Assembly (NCBI GenBank): GCA_019828595.1
Contig: JAHQRK010000008.1
Location: 558,001 to 622,000, forward strand
Direction: 5' to 3'
Length of the DNA: 64,000 nucleotides
Origin: Aphanomyces cochlioides
Taxonomy: Eukaryota; Oomycota; Saprolegniomycetes; Saprolegniales; Verrucalvaceae
The notes beneath the pieces are model-generated. The model had not been told where the DNA came from and searched no databases. It saw nothing but the letters and a program-made list of their open reading frames with translations. Shown here one piece after another: positions 32,612-42,611 of the stretch (position 1 is its first letter; each line of letters begins with the position of its first letter). The translations under genes were made by a program, and so were the position numbers.

Positions 32612-33743
32612 TTATTCGATAAATCTAGCTAACTCATCGCGCTTTCTTTTTGCAATCTGCCGGAATAATGAATTCGTCTCAGTCGCATCATCGTCAAGTG
32701 GCTGGAAATACGTGTTGCGATCGCGACGACTGCACGGTGTAGAAAATAGATTGTCCTTGAATTTCAATAGCATATTGTGAAGGACGAAGCAAGCCATGAC
32801 AAGTTGGGTAGTCTGGTGTAGTGATTTTTCATTCATTACAGACTTGAGCATTCTGAAGCGCGCTTTCAAGCGACCGAACGCGCATTCCACAGGCATGCGA
32901 GTGCTGGATAATCTGTACTTAAAGCGTTTTTGTAATTTCGACAAACGGCCACCCTCTTCACGTGGAGCATAGGGAACAATCAGCCAAGGAAATAGGGTGT
33001 ATCCAGCATCACCAATAATGAAACAACCCGATGGAATGACACGACGTATTTTCTGACCAAACGTCGACATCTTCCAAATTTTTGTGTGAGAATATGAACC
33101 TGGTCGTATGTCCACCGACAAGAAGACAAGTTCAGAGTCTACGACAGCTTGACCATTCAGAGAGGGGTCGCCATTTCTATTATAGAATCCATCGTAGTCA
33201 CGCGGCCGTTGAATGTCAATTAATGTGCCGTCCACTGCTCCGACCACACCAGGTATTTTCTGCTTCGAGTTGAAACCGCGTTCAATCACATGCCAGTCGT
33301 TCAGTGTGCGGGGAGATGAATCCATTCGCTTGCATGGAGAGCGATTTTTTTGTAAATCGTTTCACGACTCCAATGACCACAGATTTAGACATACCAAAGA
33401 CATCAGCGGTCTCACGGTAGCCTCCCTCGGAACTGAGGAAGAAGAGGAGGACATCAACTTTCTTTTTGAATGAATGATTTTATTTTCTTTGGCAGTCCTC
33501 GGGCGACTTGTCCCGCAACCAAACCACCAACTTCTCGAAATTCATTTGACCGCACCTCAAATTTTTTTGAGACCATCGTTCGTACTTGGGATTGCCCAGC
33601 ATTCCGTCGAAATCAATGACTGTAATTGTGAAGATGTTGAATTTTTCTGAGGGCGAGCTGATGATGAGCGATGCAACGCCAACACAGGTGGTAGCAATCG
33701 CAGTGACGGCCGCATAGAGGACAACGTTGCTCGACTCAACCAT
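32612..33743 (-). pseudogene. PIF/Harbinger transposase, two lesions
   Basis: From 33743 downwards the frame gives an N-terminal region with a hydrophobic stretch, then an in-frame TAA at about 33480, then FKKKVDVLLFFLSSEGGYRE, an HTH (ADVFGMSKSVVIGVVKRF), and about 140 nt later a one-base loss near 33325-33310 moves the rest to another frame. That frame (33325 to 32612) carries the DDE core: VVGAVDGTLIDIQRP, FIIGDAGYTLFPW, and CAFGRLKARF. The two lesions make it non-functional, though the catalytic region is otherwise well kept. Confidence 0.75.
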
Positions 33744-33818
33744 TTGAGGCACACAATAGAAAGATTTTGCAAACAGTCTTCCCAGTTCCCGTTCAGCTCC
33801 CAAACAGATGTTTGTCAA

Positions 33819-35154
33819 AAGCGGCGAAAACTCTCAAATCTGTTCAGATGTCAGAACGGAACCTCTTGAAATTTGATATCTGTCCGCCATATAAGTGAAA
33901 TAAGCAATAAGCGGATTGATTGCCAGTTCCGCTCAATCACAGAGAGTGCAGCCATTCGTCAAAATTGAATTCTTTGACCAATTATATAGCGTTCTAAACT
34001 TAGAAAGATTGCAACCTCTACCCAATAGTCGCAAGCAATGAATGCCCCAACGCCAACCAAGCGTCGCAAGTTCTCGGATCATGAGGACGTCATGCTTCAA
34101 TCTGCAAAACGCACGCAGGTTGCAGTCTTGCCAGCTCCGGCGAGAGCCAACTTTGGCAATACTGAGTCCTCATGAGCGGAACGGGAACTGGGTGGACTGT
34201 TTGCAAAATCTCTCTAATGCGAAAGTGGGAAACATGGACAGACGCTCCCAGACCAGAGTTTTGAAGAATCCGAATAAATATCTTATCCGTAAAAGCATGA
34301 ATGCTGGAGACATGAATGAAATATTCGTCGACCACTATTGAATTGCTGCATTCCATCAGTTTAAAGAAGCTTCGACTGACAGCAAGGATTTCGAGCTAGC
34401 GGTATATACAGTAGTTGGGTTGGTTATGTGAATAAAAATTTGATTGAAAAAGAGATTGAAACAATAAAATCATGAATTTTTCGCCTGCAAAGAGAGATGG
34501 AGAAAAAACTACTCGAAAGAGGCCCTAACTATGACAAGTGCATCTTCACAAATTGGTGGAGCAATACTACGTTTGAACATTATGAGGCATGAAATTTATG
34601 ATCACTTACAGTTATAGAGTTACTTATTGAGCTGAGCTTCTTTCCATCATGAGATGAGTTTGCAAGGCTGTATCTTTCAATAACTCTAATAATTAATATT
34701 CAAATTTCGAAAATTTATTACCTGTCAGGTGCGCATACCTCTGCATTGCAAGTCCCCAAAGCTCTCTTGCACAGTAGCGTCGCTGATCGGCAGTTTTCCA
34801 AGCTGAGAAGCTCCGAAAATAGACTGTGTGCTATAATTTACATTGCAGACACGGTTGGACTCTAAGTGCGGAACAATTTCGTTGTCCAGAGTACTCTTAT
34901 TCACAGCTGCCAAGTACACTATGAGCTGTAAGGAGCAATTTCCTCATTGACACGGGGGGCGAGATAAATCACCAATTCTGCATTCTTCTGCCCAAAGGCT
35001 TGAGTCGTCTCTGGTCGAAAATCAGAGCATAAGGACTATGCGACGTGGACGAATCGCGTTATCAGGACCAGGAATTTTAAATATTGAAGACAGGGCTACG
35101 TCAATGGGCTGTTGCTGTCACTCGCTGTCATTTCTTCTTTTTCTGAGCTGAAAG
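33819..35154. other. intergenic, no gene seen
   Basis: About 1.3 kb with short frames only, none recognisable. AT-rich at 34420-34720. It leads into the RNase T2 cluster. Confidence 0.45.
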
Positions 35155-35771
35155 ATGGTGGCTGCAGCTCCCCCTGCTTCGGATATTTTTGTGCTCTCTC
35201 AACTGTGGCTCCCTTACTTTTGCACGACAGGCAGGTTCCCAGGCTGCCAAATTCCAACGAACTTCATGGCATCCAACTTGACCATTCAAGGTTTATGGCC
35301 AGCTACAAATGCAGGCACGTATCCAAGTTTCTGCGGGGGCTCTCCTTTGACTCAAGGCAACGTGAACCAAGCTGGCGCGGACAAAATTGCCCAATATTGG
35401 CCTGACGTCGTGTCGGGAGGCTGGAACTTAGCAGCAAGTCAGTGGAAAGAGCATGGCACTTGCAATGGTCTCGATGCTGTCTCGTACCCCAAAGCCACTT
35501 TGGCCAGCGAAATCAGCATTGGAACATTTTCGCCCACCACGAAAAACATTGGCTCGACTGTCTCTCTCCGAGACCTCAACGCCGCGCATGGCATTGGAAA
35601 GAAGGCACTCATTTGTTATGGCAGTGAGAACGCGCTCGCCGAATCCGCACGTGTTGGAACAAAACGACCCTCACTCGAACTTACTGTCCAGATGGCATTA
35701 ATAACCAAGGAACATGCGATGAAAGCGAATATGCTAGCATCTATGCATTTCAGAGTTCATTCTCCACGTAA
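35155..35771 (+). pseudogene. degenerate ribonuclease T2 copy (copy 2)
   Basis: It clearly belongs to the family (YFCTTGRFPGC, YPSFCGG, QYWPDVVSGGW), but the active site is changed: the first segment reads LTIQGLWP with Gln45 in place of the catalytic His, and the second reads SQWKEHGTC with Gln96 for Glu and Glu99 for Lys (His100 kept). The N-terminus is about 25-30 residues shorter than in its paralogs. Near 35640 one base is missing: the C-terminal homology (RTCWNKT, YCPDGINNQGTCDES, ASIYAF) continues in another frame to a stop at 35771. An inactive binding protein later broken, or a gene decaying throughout, are both possible. Confidence 0.85.
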
Positions 35772-36052
35772 ATTGTTCATTTTACCGTCTTGATATCTCC
35801 CTCTTGAGTTTTCGAGTACGAAATCTACAATTTGCCCGACAAGACGAGAGGGCGGTCGATTCAATAGATGCAACGCCAAAGGATATTGTAAATTTGCTGG
35901 ATTTCCATGTCATGGAGCGTTAACTAGCTGGTGGCGTGGGAAGCGTTATAATTCAAGCTCACAGGGAATTCGAAAGCATATCGATATCCCTCTCCCCCTC
36001 CTTGAATATCTACAAGACGGGGAGACTCAACACAAGACCGTAGGGGGGGGGC

Positions 36053-36730
36053 TTAGAACGAGTAGATGCTGACGGTGGACTTCGTGCTGCATGTGCCTTC
36101 GTTCAAAATCGTCGATGGACAAGCGATTTGGCTATACGCCTTGTTGTAGCACGTGCGGACTTCCGAGAGAGCGTTGTCGCTACCTACGCAAATGAGAGCG
36201 ACTTTGGTGGAGCCGTATGCATTGAGCAAATCCTTGGACGAGACAGTGGAGCCAACGTTGCTCGAGATAATGGACGGAGTGCCGCGTTGGATTTCAACGT
36301 TGATGGCCGCTTTGACATACGACGTCGCGTCAAGACCACTGCACGTGCCATGCTTGGTCCATTCGTTGGCCACAAACGTCCATCCGTTCGTCTTGACATC
36401 AGGCCAGTACTTGGCTACGTTGCTAGCGCCAGCTGCATTGATATTGCTCTGGCTCAACGACGCGCCGCCACAGTTGGAAGGATAACCACCCGAGTTGTAG
36501 TTGGGCCACAAGCCATGGATCGTCAGCTGGGTCGACATGAAGCTCGAGGGGTTCTTGCAGCCTGGGAAGTTGCCCGTCGTGCAGAAATATGGCTGCCACG
36601 TTTGCGCCAAGACGCAGAAGTCAAACGAAGCAGCAGCTTTGACGGATTCAAGGGCAGCAGCGGAGGCGACAAGCGGTTGAACGGCAAGGAGCGTGACGTT
36701 GGCTGGGGCAGCGGTGGTGATGTTGGCCAT
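36053..36730 (-). CDS. ribonuclease T2 family protein (copy 3)
   Basis: 225 residues, one exon. Active-site segments are complete: His72 in LTIHGLWPNY and Glu123, Lys126, His127 in NEWTKHGTC. The N-terminal 35 residues (MANITTAAPANVTLLAVQPL and on) have only a weak hydrophobic stretch and no basic n-region, so a signal peptide is doubtful. Compared with the others it has an extra Cys (SFDFCVLAQTW instead of SFDFYVFSQ). It ends VSIYSF, as other copies do. It is head-out from copy 2 and points toward it (tail to tail). Confidence 0.9.
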   Translation of the reverse strand: MANITTAAPANVTLLAVQPLVASAAALESVKAAASFDFCVLAQTWQPYFCTTGNFPGCKNPSSFMSTQLTIHGLWPNYNSGGYPSNCGGASLSQSNINAAGASNVAKYWPDVKTNGWTFVANEWTKHGTCSGLDATSYVKAAINVEIQRGTPSIISSNVGSTVSSKDLLNAYGSTKVALICVGSDNALSEVRTCYNKAYSQIACPSTILNEGTCSTKSTVSIYSF

Positions 36731-36739
36731 GGTAGTTGC

Positions 36740-37769
36740 AGTAAACTTTGAAAATGACCGAGTATGGCTTTCAAAAATGGATCCATGCTTGGATGGCTGC
36801 AGTGCATTGCACGATCAGATTACGTCGGAAGGAATCTTTGGACATGAGCAAACCGCATATCGGTAGACGCAGTGGCAGCTCGAATGTGGTCAAGATTCCA
36901 TCCCTGCAATCTTTTTAAAGGCCTGAATACACATCAAGGGTGCATTACAAGTTGTAATGCACCCTTGATGTGTGTATGATCCAGAAAGCCCACGCTTTGT
37001 TGGCCTTGAGCGTGGCAAGTCCAACTGTAAGATTGGGTGAACTCGCTGGACGTCCATGGCTTTGGGTGATGCGCGCACGAAGCACAATCCACAATTCTCC
37101 CCAAGCAGCGCTTTGGCTGACTGTATTAAACTTCTTGGTGGTGCAAATTAACATCCCAGCTAGCTCTATGAAGCGCCTAGCATTCCTAGGCAATTCTAGA
37201 GACCTGAAGTCGCTGTAGAGTCTCATCTGGACATCACAACGTTGTGGTTTGCGAGCTCTGCGAGATGTAGAGTAAGGTGGTATACATGTGATGAACTTCA
37301 AAACCCTTATCATTTTATTCATGTAAATTTATTAAGATATACAAAAATTTATTTGTGAAAGTATAGTCTTTCCAATTGTTCTTCTTATTTAGCCTTAACC
37401 GTATGACTTCATACTTTTTGTACATTGTAATACCAAAGTCATTATATTACACAGTATTTCTGTCATAGCTGTATTACCGTGACTTTTTGGAGTCGTGTCA
37501 CTGAATTGCATCCCAAGGACGGTTGTCGCCCGGCAGTACTCGATCCCTGTCGGTGGCGATGCAAGCAATAACACAGTACAAACGGCATAACCCTGTGAGA
37601 TTCCTCAATGGACGCCCAGGGCAGCAGAGGCCTTTCACTTTGGCGAGAGCCTTGGAGGCCGGATTGAAACCATAAGCTTTCCATCACACTACGATCCACA
37701 CGATCGCTATGAAGCTCCTCTGTACTGCGGAAAACTTGGAAGAGTGCCCCAGCGAAGTCTTTTCCTTGG
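36740..37769. other. intergenic with a perfect 45-bp palindrome
   Basis: No gene seen. At 36929-36973 two perfect 22-nt arms (ACACATCAAGGGTGCATTAC...) flank a single G. The rest is unremarkable and AT-rich toward 37330-37450. Confidence 0.6.
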
Positions 37770-37887
37770 ATGGATCGCGCCAACGCGGAAATCATCAGTT
37801 GGAATCTTTCGATAACCACATGGGGCAGCATGTTTTGGAACGAGGACACGTGCAAGCGACGACTACGTGAGCATCTACTCCTTCTAG
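37770..37887 (+). pseudogene. ribonuclease T2 3' relic (copy 4)
   Basis: The plus strand reads NEDTC and, after a frame change, SDDYVSIYSF and TAG at 37885-37887, the ending of the RNase T2 copies; weak similarity extends upstream for about 25 codons. It is followed by the same 150-bp 3' flank as copy 6, which shows that a whole RNase T2 gene once stood here. Confidence 0.6.
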
Positions 37888-37910
37888 ACCATTCGTCCAA
37901 CTTGGATAGA

Positions 37911-38062
37911 AGTTTGTAATGGAATATCTTTCTCCCAATTGACTTTGACGTTCGCCAATGGTCAAAAGGACGAAGCAGGGCTTCTAGGCAAGCTTGACTA
38001 GGTGCCAACACATTTTTGGGTCCAAAGACGCCTTCTCCCCCTACGCCCCCTGCTCCCCCCCT
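37911..38062. repeat. 150-bp direct repeat of an RNase T2 3' flank
   Basis: Nearly identical to 40943-41094 (AGTTTGTAATGGAATATCTT and on, through GGTCCAAAGACGCCTTCTCC). Both follow an RNase T2 C-terminus at similar distance, so they are paralogous 3' flanks. Confidence 0.9.
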
Positions 38063-38251
38063 GTTCCCCCTTGCTTACTTCTTATTTCCCCCTGTTTTGT
38101 GTGTACTTCACCCAAGTCACCAAGGAAGGATACGCCTTCAACTCTGGACTTTGTTGCCATCAAAGTCCGAGTCCTGAAATCTCTAGCTCAATCTCGTCGC
38201 GACAGACTTCGGGGCTGGCTAGGAGACAATTAAATTACGACGATGGGCTTA

Positions 38252-38911
38252 TCAGGAATAAATGCTGACGGTGTCGCTTTGGCTACACGTGTCTTCGTTT
38301 AGGATTGTCGAAGGGCACGAGATTTGCTGGAAAGCTTTGCTGTAGCACGTGCGAACTTCCGACAAGGCGTTGTCACTGCCAGAGCAGAGGAGCGCAACGT
38401 TGCCAGAGCCATACGCATGGATCAAATCGCTCGTGGCGACGGTCGAGCCGACGTTGTTGGAGATAATATCAGGCGTTCCGAGTTGGATTTCAACGTTGAT
38501 GGCGGCTTTCAAGTAGTTGGCCGCGCTCAATCCACTGCACGTGCCGTGTTTCTTCCACTCGTTCGCGACAAATGTCCATCCGCCCGTCTTGACATCAGGC
38601 CAGTACTTGGCCATGTTGTTCGCGCCCGCTTGGTTGATGTTGCTTTGGGTCAACGCCGCGCCGCCGCAGAAGGAAGGATAGCTGCCAGATTTGTAGTTGG
38701 GCCACAAGCCATGGATGGTCAAATCGGACGACATAAAGTCCGTCGGGCTATTGCAGCCTTGGTAGTTGCCCGTCGTGCAGAAATAAGGCTGCCACGACTG
38801 CGAGAAGACGTAGAAATCAAACGAGCCCGACGCTTGAATCGAGGCAGGGGCGACGACTGGAGCAGGTTCACCGCGGAGATAGTGGACGTGGGCGACCGTG
38901 GCGTTAGACAT
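38252..38911 (-). CDS. ribonuclease T2 family protein (copy 5)
   Basis: 219 residues from the ATG at 38911, chosen because MSNATVAHVHYLRG matches the starts of the other copies; an in-frame ATG 14 codons upstream (MDEAHSLFYLQALK) is the alternative and would give a slightly more hydrophobic but still poor leader. Active-site residues His67 and Glu118, Lys121, His122 are all present. It ends VSIYS, one residue shorter than its paralogs. Cysteine pattern as in copies 6 and 7. Confidence 0.9.
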   Translation of the reverse strand: MSNATVAHVHYLRGEPAPVVAPASIQASGSFDFYVFSQSWQPYFCTTGNYQGCNSPTDFMSSDLTIHGLWPNYKSGSYPSFCGGAALTQSNINQAGANNMAKYWPDVKTGGWTFVANEWKKHGTCSGLSAANYLKAAINVEIQLGTPDIISNNVGSTVATSDLIHAYGSGNVALLCSGSDNALSEVRTCYSKAFQQISCPSTILNEDTCSQSDTVSIYS

Positions 38912-38989
38912 CTTGAGCGCTTGGAGGTAAAACAAAGAATGAGCTTCGTCCATCGACTCCAGGGGATACGCGCCAAGTTTAGAGCCTGA

Positions 38990-40247
38990 TAACGATATCA
39001 GAAGCGAGGAGGATATTGAGATTCAACCACGATGATGGCAAGCTCAACATTGCAAAATTGGTGAAACTCGGCAAGTTGCCGAGGGATTCGGGCGTGCGAT
39101 GGCTCATCTTTCGTACGTTGATATGAGGAAATGGAGGCCCGCAGGCCTTTGAGCTCTTCGGTGCTTGTGGCGGTGTTCATAAAGATGCCAAGAAAAGGCC
39201 GAGGGAACCAGAGTTGGCGGCGACAGATGGATATGAGATTTCGTTCCTATACTGAAATTCGGACTGGGGGAAATGGTTCAAGTCATTCACGTTGCGCACT
39301 CTACAGCTAGATCGCAAATGCGAGGCCATCCCTGCACGTAGAAAGGACACGTGAAGAGATTCAGAGTCAAACTCGGCAAGTTGATTGACTTTCCGCATCG
39401 ATTTCACCTAATTAATGAGTAGTTCATAGAAAGTTCACTTTAAACCGAACCAAACCAAGTGGGGAGAGCTGCTTTTGAAGCGTCTGGCAGGCAGTTTGGA
39501 GCAAATGCTGGAGTCATCAAGCTGCGCTGTGTCACTATGTTCGCTGTGGGGGAAAATATAGACCCTGGCAGTTTATACCCCTCATAAAACAAAGCCATCG
39601 CCTCGAATGACTCGGTTATGAGTTTCTATTGCTTGGATGTGGGGTTTGTCGAAGGGGGAATGAAGTTTTAGTCCGAGTGGCAAGGGGGGGAATGAGATTG
39701 CCCAAACTTTATAGATCTTTTGCACGCTATATTTCGTTGTTCCACATACTTACTGTCAAATTCCCTACTGACTGCTGCTTTTATCTCTCATCTATGCTGC
39801 AATCTTTCGCAATGCTTTTTATTTGTCCAGTGACGAAGATTTACCATCGTAAACAAGTTCAAACCCACTTTGTACTGAAATACCTGTATAAATAGATAAC
39901 TTGTGCTTAATTATACGTCAAAGTCAGTATCTTCACCTCCCACCCGAGAGAAATACCTTTTTAATTTTATATCCCAGACAAGCGCACTTGATTTTTTTTC
40001 GTCTTGTTCAAGTCTGATAACTGGAATATCGTATGGTTGAGAGTCGGAGTTGGTCCTTTCTAAGGTGGATATAGTCCGAATTATGATATCCACCACCGCC
40101 GTTTCGAATCTTCGCCCTTTGAAGAATAGCCCTGTAGGAATAAACTCTCGCCACTGGATTTAAATCGCTCGATCGCTCGATGAACGAGGGCTGGATCGAT
40201 CTCAAAAACATTTTTCATTTTACCTCCTCGGGGAAAGTACAATCAAG
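38990..40247. other. intergenic between RNase T2 copies 5 and 6
   Basis: No coding content recognised. The two genes are divergent, so this stretch should hold both promoters. Confidence 0.45.
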
Positions 40248-40937
40248 ATGGCCGTCAACATCACAACTTCCGCCCCTCTCCATGTTTCGTATCTCCGTGT
40301 GCATCCCGTGGCTCAGCCTGCAGCTGTGATTGCCTCTTCTCATGGCCATGGAAGCAGCGGTTCGTTTGACTTTTATGTCTTTTCGCAATCGTGGCAACCT
40401 TATTTCTGCACGACGGGCAACTACCAAGGCTGCGAAAACCCCACCGACTTTATGTCGTCGAGTTTGACGATCCATGGCTTGTGGCCCAACTACCACTCGG
40501 GGGGATATCCATCCTTCTGCGGGGGCTCGGCGTTGACCCAATCCGACATTGATCAAGTTGGAGCGGACTCCGTTGCCCAATACTGGCCTGATGTCAAGAC
40601 GGGTGGCTGGACTTTCATCGCGAACGAATGGAAGAAACACGGCACATGCAGTGGCTTGGACCCTGCTTCGTACATTCAAGCTGCGATCAATATTGAAACC
40701 CAGCTCGGCACGCCATCCATTATCTCGAGCAACGTCGGCTCGTCCGTCTCGTACAGCGATTTACTCAACGCGTATGGCACTGGCAACGTCGCGCTCCTCT
40801 GTGCTGGCAGCGACAACGCCTTATCGGAAGTTCGCACGTGCTACGACACGACGTACAACCAAATTACTTGCCCGTCGTCGATTTTGAACGAAGACACTTG
40901 CAGCCAAAGCGACTCCGTCAGCATTTACTCTTTCTAA
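40248..40937 (+). CDS. ribonuclease T2 family protein (copy 6)
   Basis: 229 residues, one exon. His76 in LTIHGLWPNY and Glu127, Lys130, His131 in NEWKKHGTC complete the active site. It is closest to copy 7, sharing long stretches such as YFCTTGNYQGC, GGYPSFCGGS, INIETQLGTPSIIS and SSILNEDTCSQS. The N-terminal 38 residues (MAVNITTSAPLHVSYLRVHP and a His/Gly/Ser-rich part) show no signal peptide. Its 3' flank is duplicated at 37911. Confidence 0.92.
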   Translation: MAVNITTSAPLHVSYLRVHPVAQPAAVIASSHGHGSSGSFDFYVFSQSWQPYFCTTGNYQGCENPTDFMSSSLTIHGLWPNYHSGGYPSFCGGSALTQSDIDQVGADSVAQYWPDVKTGGWTFIANEWKKHGTCSGLDPASYIQAAINIETQLGTPSIISSNVGSSVSYSDLLNAYGTGNVALLCAGSDNALSEVRTCYDTTYNQITCPSSILNEDTCSQSDSVSIYSF

Positions 40938-40942
40938 ACCAA

Positions 40943-41094
40943 AAGTTTGTAATGGAATATCTTTCTCCCAATTGACTTTGACGTTCGCCAATGGTCAAAA
41001 GGACGAAGCAGGGCTTCTAGGCAAGCTTGACTTGGTGTCAACGCATTTTTGGGTCCAAAGACGCCTTCTCCCCCTACGCCCCCTGCTCCCCCCT
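40943..41094. repeat. second copy of the 150-bp RNase T2 3' flank
   Basis: Direct repeat of 37911-38062; only a few differences, for example GACTTGGTGTCAAC against GACTAGGTGCCAAC. Confidence 0.9.
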
Positions 41095-41924
41095 GCAATA
41101 GTATTGCAATGCTGCAATGTCGACATGCATTCATAAAAACTGCCATCGCCATTGCAATAGTATTGTAGATCTTACCGAGGCAATGGAAACCACCAGCACA
41201 GTCCTCGTTGAACATGTACACGATCTCAATAGCATTGCAATGCACACACTTAAGAGTCGATGTTGTGGCCATTGCAATAGTATTGTAACCCCGACAATTG
41301 CAATACATGGCATCAAAGACTTGCTTGGAAATTTGTTCATGGAATCAACTTTGTCCTGCTTGCAATTTCACGCCATCAAGCAGCGAATGGACACGCGTTG
41401 GACTGGATGTCATCAACACAGCCATGCACATCGTTGCTCATGTCGTGGCCACGTTGCCCAGCTGTCGTCCTTCGAAGCTAGATTCAATGGACTGTCGTTG
41501 AAATTTCCTCTGTCAACTTTGTCTTCCCGGCCAAGAATGTCGTCCAGACGCCACGGAAATGACTCCAAGGAGATAGTAGCAAGCTGCAATCGATGGGAAT
41601 TTCAACGTTGACTTGGATTTCGAGCTTCGAACGGTTGATCTCTAGTAGCTCATACGTGGCACTCTTTTGTGGCTACAGAGTGGAGCCGACTTGAAATTCG
41701 ATCCGCGACGATGCTGCGGCATGCGTCGCTTTGTCTCCACGGACGATTCAAGCTATTTATCCTTTAGCATCGATTGAATCTTGTACGAATTTCCGTTCTT
41801 CTGTATGTTGGCCAAGATTCCTTCTGATAACGCTTCCATCGGCGGCATTTGCCAGCCATTCAAGTGTTTCATTGACTTCTCCGCTCTGCTAGAAGCTCAT
41901 TTTCCAATTCTCCACTGACTTGAG
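41095..41924. other. intergenic with ATTGCAAT repeats
   Basis: Three copies of ATTGCAATAGTATTG (41094-41110, 41148-41173, 41267-41288) lie here; two more follow the next gene. No coding content recognised. Confidence 0.6.
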
Positions 41925-42611
41925 ATGGCTCTTAACCTTACCACCACCTCGGCTCCTGTCGACGTGTCGTACCTCCGTGCGCATCCCGTCGCCCCTGAAG
42001 CCGCCCCTGCTGCTATTGAAGCTGCCCGCGGTGGTTCGTTTGATTTCTACGTCTTCTCGCAATCGTGGCAGCCTTATTTCTGCACGACGGGCAACTACCA
42101 AGGCTGCCAAAACCCCACCGACTTCATGGCATCTCAGCTGACGATCCATGGCTTGTGGCCCAACTACAACTCGGGGGGATATCCGTCCTTCTGCGGGGGC
42201 TCCACCTTGACCCAGAGCAATATCGACCAAGCTGGCGCGTCCAACGCCGCCAAGTACTGGCCTGACGTTAAGACCGGCGGCTGGACATTCATCGCGAACG
42301 AATGGAAGAAACATGGCACATGCAGCGGTCTCGACCAAGTCTCCTACATCCGTGCGGCCATCAATATTGAAACCCAGCTCGGCACGCCGTCCATTATCTC
42401 AAACAACGTTGGCTCCAGCGTCTCGTACAGCGATTTGATCAACGCGTATGGCTCTGGCAACGTTGCACTTCTCTGCTCTGGCAGCGACAACGCGCTGTCG
42501 GAAGTCCGCGCGTGCTACAACCGCGCTTACAACCAAATCTCATGCCCGTCATCGATTTTGAATGAAGACACTTGCAGCCAAAGCAATTCCGTCAGCATTT
42601 ACGCCTTCTAG
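41925..42611 (+). CDS. ribonuclease T2 family protein (copy 7)
   Basis: 228 residues, one exon. His75 in LTIHGLWPNY and Glu126, Lys129, His130 in NEWKKHGTC give a full active site. N-terminus MALNLTTTSAPVDVSYLRAH followed by an Ala/Pro-rich spacer, without a hydrophobic core. Very similar to copy 6 and in tandem with it, so a recent duplication. If the protein has no leader it would be cytosolic, where its many cysteines would not form the usual disulfides; secretion by an unseen upstream exon is the alternative. Confidence 0.92.
   Translation: MALNLTTTSAPVDVSYLRAHPVAPEAAPAAIEAARGGSFDFYVFSQSWQPYFCTTGNYQGCQNPTDFMASQLTIHGLWPNYNSGGYPSFCGGSTLTQSNIDQAGASNAAKYWPDVKTGGWTFIANEWKKHGTCSGLDQVSYIRAAINIETQLGTPSIISNNVGSSVSYSDLINAYGSGNVALLCSGSDNALSEVRACYNRAYNQISCPSSILNEDTCSQSNSVSIYAF

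Noticed and set aside
37463..38011. 182-codon minus-strand frame
   Set aside because: Part of it looks mildly helical, but it overlaps the RNase T2 3' relic and its duplicated flank, and the same frame recurs antisense to copy 6's flank, which is non-coding.
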